DNA from: Selaginella moellendorffii
Lineage: Eukaryota > Streptophyta > Lycopodiopsida > Selaginellales > Selaginellaceae
Direction of reading: 5' to 3'
Assembly: GCF_000143415.4 (NCBI RefSeq)
Contig: NW_003314311.1
Location: 341,579-378,458, forward strand
Length of the DNA stretch: 36,880 bases
In this document: piece after piece, positions 33,401 to 36,880 of the stretch
How positions within the stretch are numbered: the first letter of the stretch is position 1
How the letters are laid out: each line of letters starts with the position of its first letter
Notes under the pieces: generated by a model
What the model saw: the letters and a program-made list of their open reading frames with translations, nothing else
Database searches by the model: none
Told to the model about the DNA's origin: nothing
Translations under genes and position numbers: made by a program

Positions 33401-34244
33401 TCCATTCTCGGTGTTCTTGCTCGAGGAGTTTGACAAGGCGGACGCTGGTGTCAAGGCGGCGGTGCTCGGCTGCATCGAGCGAGGGAAGATCCAGCACTCG
33501 AGCGGGAGAGAAGTGAGCTTTGGAAACACGGTGACTTTGGTGGCGACGAGCGCGGGAGAGGAGGTGAGATCGGGCCTAGAAGAGAGGCTCGAAGGTGTTG
33601 AGCCGCGGGAGATCCGAGTGGTGGTGGACGAGCAAGAAGTTGCTGCTACTAGCAGCGAGATCGAGGTGGATGAAACGAAGAACAGCATGGTTTCAGTAAT
33701 CCAGTTCAAGCAAAGTGGCGAGGAGGAGACAGTTTTGGTTGGCGATGGAGAAGCTGCCATCGTTGGCGAGAAGAGAAAGTCGCGAGTGAGATGGGGGGAG
33801 AAGCTGGCGTGCTTGCTCGATCCGAGTGGAACTAGGAGGAGCAAGGTGGCTGGACTAGACTTAAACTTGGGACTCGGGTGTTCCTCCTTGGAGTGTGAAG
33901 ATGGTGGTGGTCACTTTGATGAGGTGGTTTGCTTCCGGGAGTTTGAGGTGGAGTCCACGGGAGAGATTGTGATGGAGAGATTGGAGAGGATGGCTGGGAG
34001 CTACGGAGTTTGCGTGAAGGTGGACGTGAGGGTGGTGGAGATGATGATGGGGTTTGTGTGGGAGGAGATGGATGGGAGCCGGAGGTTTGAGAGGTGGATG
34101 GAGCAGTGGATCGAGGGGGTGGTGAAGAGGAGGAGTGGAACTGTGAGGATTGTCGCTGGGGAGGTTTTGGTGGAACAAGGAGAAGCCATAGCCGGGAAGA
34201 ACCGGAGCTTGCTAGGACAAGTTTGTGAGAGCTTGGAAGCTTGA
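30418..34244 (+). CDS. SMXL/D53-family Clp-like repressor
   Basis: Three exons, 30418-31526, 32257-32518 and 32577-34244, encode 1,012 residues, the usual SMXL length. The N-terminal double Clp-N domain starts QTLTSDAAAVLKRAI, with HSQVTPLHVAASLI and LGDDGAANSVLKELV further on. The middle has the Cys pair of the family (VRCCVEC). The C-terminal D2 ATPase-like domain has a degenerate P-loop, GPDVMGKRK (665-673), then RGRT (717-720) where SMXL proteins carry the RGKT degron, and FLLEEFDKAD (737-746). An EAR motif LDLNL at 884-888 indicates TOPLESS-type corepression. SMXL proteins are nuclear repressors destroyed through MAX2 after karrikin or strigolactone perception by KAI2 or D14. Intron 1 (730 bases) carries a minisatellite. 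Which SMXL clade it belongs to cannot be told here. Confidence 0.93.
31560..31975. repeat. Minisatellite in SMXL intron 1
   Basis: Irregular tandem repeats of a unit like CCATAGCTTCTTCTTCTTTG, alternating with GCCATGGTTTTATTGGATAT, fill most of the intron's first half. The plus strand is strongly T/C-rich. The variation in unit length and order indicates repeated expansion and contraction. Open frames across it (Lys/Glu-rich on the minus strand) follow from the repeat and are not genes. Confidence 0.85.
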
Positions 34245-34760
34245 CGAAGCTTGTCATTCTTTAGTTACCTTTTAACCTTTATCTCGACAATTGATCTAAT
34301 TTAATATTTTAGAAATTGATAAATTCCTTGAACATCAGGTTAGTAACGGCTTTATTCGGGATTGTGTTTAGACAAATTTAAAGCTCAGAAGAAACAAGTT
34401 TTCCAACATCAAAATGAACAAATCCCGTGGATTTTTGCAAATCACTTTTTATTTTGGACTTAATTTAATTTTAATTTCAAAAGACTTTTGGCTAGTCTGA
34501 TGCTCATAGATACTTTCTTCAACATAATGTATCTGCTTTTTCTTTGTTTTTCTCTCTCTCTTTTTTCTCTTTTCATTTTTTATTTTTTATAAGTGCCTCA
34601 ATTTTGTCTCTTCGTAGTTAATCAATTTCGTTGTCTTTTTACTGCTAGATTCTTACCGGTTTATAGGATCTATCACCTTTCTAATTTTAACTATAGTTTC
34701 CTTGAATATTTCATTTAATAGAAACCTTGCGTGTGTGGTCTAAGTTGCGTGTCCTCGGCT
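34245..34760. other. Intergenic stretch, SMXL to ABC1K
   Basis: 516 AT-rich bases with the SMXL 3' flank and the ABC1K promoter. A pyrimidine tract (about 34535-34590, TCTCTCTCTC followed by T runs) stands out. No coding sequence or RNA gene is seen. Confidence 0.5.
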
Positions 34761-36880
34761 ATGGCGCTTGCAAGCGGAGGAATGGCGGCTTTTCAAGCAC
34801 TTGGGCACGAACGATTCGTCAAGCCAATGCGAGCCAAGCGAGGTATGATCATATATCACAGCGGGAAGCTTTCCCAATGATTGTGAATAGGAAGAAGAGT
34901 GTGGACGAATGTTTCCAAGCTTGACACTTTGCAGCCGGGCTGGGAAGAAGATAAGTTCTCCAAGTACTCGGGCTATATTTCTGATGTGTCCAACGACGAG
35001 ACCGAGTTTAAAGAGTATGATCCAGATCAAATCTCGAGAGCTTTCAAGAATCGCCCTCTTCTTTTGATGCGTCGATTGCTGCAAATCTCTTTCAAAGTTG
35101 GAGGCTGGCTTGGAATTCGGTACTTTGATTCGTTACTTGGCCGGTCTGATGCTCTCTTCAAGGTATTGCTTTCTTTTCTTCTTTTTTATCGATTTGTTTT
35201 TTTATAATGTTTAAAACTACTTTTTATTTTCTTAGAAACGCGCTGCTGAGTTTCGGGAGGCACTAGTAGAGCTTGGGCCGGTAAGCTTTCGTTTTTTCCT
35301 CTATATGCCATTTGTAACGTTACTTAAACTCTCAGGCTTTTGTAAAGATCGCACAAGCAGTGTCTTCACGTCCAGTAAGCTTCTCAAAGCTCAAAAACTC
35401 TCACTAAGTCATCGTTGTCAAAACTTACAGCTCTCGCTTTTTACTTTTTATTTTTATTTTTTTTCCGTTTTGGTCTGTTTTTGTTTTTGTTTTTCTGTTT
35501 TCTCTTTTCATGAGGAGGTCGTCAGGATTTAATTCCACCAGCGTACATCGCCGAGCTTTCTCTCCTTCAAGACCAAATCGCACCATTCTCCACCAAAGCC
35601 GCTTTGAGCATCATCGAGTCGGAGCTTGGTGTTCCAGTTGATGTCTTGTTCTCGGAAATCACTCCCGCGCCTGTTGCAGCAGCATCCCTTGGCCAGGCAA
35701 GAAGATATACTTTTACTACATCTTATTTTCTCTTCCGCGTGGTTTTAAACGTTTTACTCTGGAAAAAACTCGCAGGTTTATCAAGCTCGACTTCGACCAA
35801 GTGGTGACACTGTTGCTGTCAAGGTGCAAAGGCCAGGGGTGAAAGCAACCATATCTTTGGACATTTATATACTTAGAATTCTGGCTGGCTATGCTAGAAT
35901 TGTTGGAAGATTTAACACAGATTTGCAGGTACTTGATAGTATTGTGATTCTTGTCTTGATCCCGTTCTTCGTTTTCTTGCCTTGCAGGCTGTTGTAGACG
36001 AATGGGCCAGTAGTCTCTTTAGAGTGAGTTCATTGCATTGTTTCACGCTTTACTTGCTTTTTTTTGTGTGTTTTTTTCGAAGGAAATGGACTATGAAGCT
36101 GAAGCACGAAATGGAGAGAGATTCAGGTGAATTCTCCCTTGAATTTTTCTTTTCGAACTTCCGTGTAACTTTTGTGTGTTGGCAGGCGTTTGTTTGGAGA
36201 TATCCCCGATCTTACAATCCCGAAGATGTACAAGGAACTCTCCAGCCAGCGAGTGTTGATCATGGAATGGGTTGAGGTATGCTAACGCTTAAAGTTTATA
36301 TCGTTAGCTATTGTTTTGGTGCCTGTGTAGGGACAGAAGTTATCAGAAGCCAAAGATCTTCGACTCGTAGAGGTAGAAAGCTTTTTGTTTTAGAGCTTTC
36401 TTATGACTCAGGTTTTGGCACAGATTGGAACGTATTGTTCATTGTCACAAATTTTAGAAACAGGTTTTTACCACGCTGATCCTCATCCGGGCAACCTTTT
36501 GTGTACGACTGATGGTAAACTAGCTTATATTGGTACGTACTTTCATTCACATTTACTCGGAAAAATTCTTTCATCTGTGTATTTTTTCGCTAGGCAGACT
36601 TTGGGATGATGGGTGAAATCAAGCAAAATTTTAGAGATGCTATAGTTGAGGCCTCTTTGCACCTTGTAAATCGGGAGTTTGATGCACTGGCAGGAGATAT
36701 CGTTAATCTCGGGTATGTTTAGAAAGTAATTACCTGGCAAAAACCAACTTAAGTGTTCGTGTTTCGTGTTTAGATTTCTTCCTCCCACAGCTCCATCAGC
36801 GGAAGTGAGCCGTGCACTTACAGGTGAGTCACGTTTCTTTTTTTTTTTCAGGATATTTCTTTTCAGTTTTTATTTTCTTA
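34761..36880 (+). CDS. Plastid-type ABC1K (UbiB-like) atypical kinase, 3' end outside window
   Basis: Thirteen exons are visible: 34761-34842, 34891-35162, 35236-35280, 35336-35374, 35526-35696, 35776-35928, 35988-36023, 36083-36126, 36186-36276, 36331-36372, 36412-36532, 36598-36712 and 36774-36823. That gives 420 residues; the last intron runs off the end. ABC1 hallmarks are KIAQ (137-140, usually KxGQ), RPDLIPP, the Ala-rich PVAAASLGQ loop ending at 203, the VAVKVQRPG lysine (K219), EMDYEAEA, the catalytic HADPHPGN (346-353) and DFG (366-368). As I recall, the KIAQAVSSRPD version is typical of the chloroplast ABC1K6 type. These kinases act at plastoglobules or envelopes in prenylquinone and lipid metabolism. 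The N-terminus (MALASGGMAAFQALG, Arg-rich after) could be a transit peptide. The intron after exon 5 has a GC donor. Confidence 0.93.

Overview
The window looks like nuclear DNA of a land plant, most likely a lycophyte such as Selaginella. Genes are dense and have many very short introns (about 45-60 bases). Intergenic gaps are often under 400 bases. The gene set is plant-type: a SMXL-family Clp-like repressor, a plastid-type ABC1K kinase, F-box proteins, an RNFT-type RING ligase, plant NOT1 and TAF9. The species is inferred from gene architecture and protein flavour, not from a search.

Layout. Bases 1-5364 form an AT-rich, gene-free block with two large inverted repeats: a near-perfect hairpin at 778-1322 and a 1.65-kb foldback element at 3718-5364. 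The foldback element's right arm runs into the start of an F-box gene (5343-6314, +). Then come a cyanovirin-N-like lectin gene (6666-7142, -) with a probable frameshift, an N-terminal fragment of an ATRX/CHR20-like chromatin remodeler (8235-9312, +), and an unrecognised four-exon gene (9905-10665, +). Next are a METTL23-like methyltransferase (11045-12059, -) and a second F-box gene (12107-13348, -). A coiled-coil protein gene (13672-14664, +) converges with TAF9 (14770-15700, -). TAF9 is head-to-head with the 42-exon NOT1 gene (16032-23943, +).

The right part holds a putative atypical HLH protein (24636-25483, +), a convergent membrane RING E3 ligase (25574-27386, -), a 3-kb gene-free stretch, SMXL (30418-34244, +) and the first 13 exons of an ABC1K kinase (34761 to beyond the window end, +). 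I reconstructed exon structures by hand from GT/AG sites and checked reading-frame phase across every junction. The full models (METTL23, coiled-coil, TAF9, NOT1, HLH, RNFT, SMXL, unknown gene) keep frame throughout; the visible part of ABC1K does too.

The genes are mostly unrelated single-copy eukaryotic genes and do not form a pathway. The notable arrangements are the TAF9/NOT1 head-to-head pair (basal transcription and mRNA decay, with telo-box-like motifs between them) and the tightly packed F-box/METTL23 pair. I see no tRNA, rRNA, CRISPR or prokaryotic-type system, and no convincing wholly new system. The best leads are the transposon-derived start of the first F-box gene, the TAF9 intron duplication, the frame-neutral NOT1 intron, the variant degron motif in SMXL, the very young hairpin, and the unrecognised 193-residue protein.
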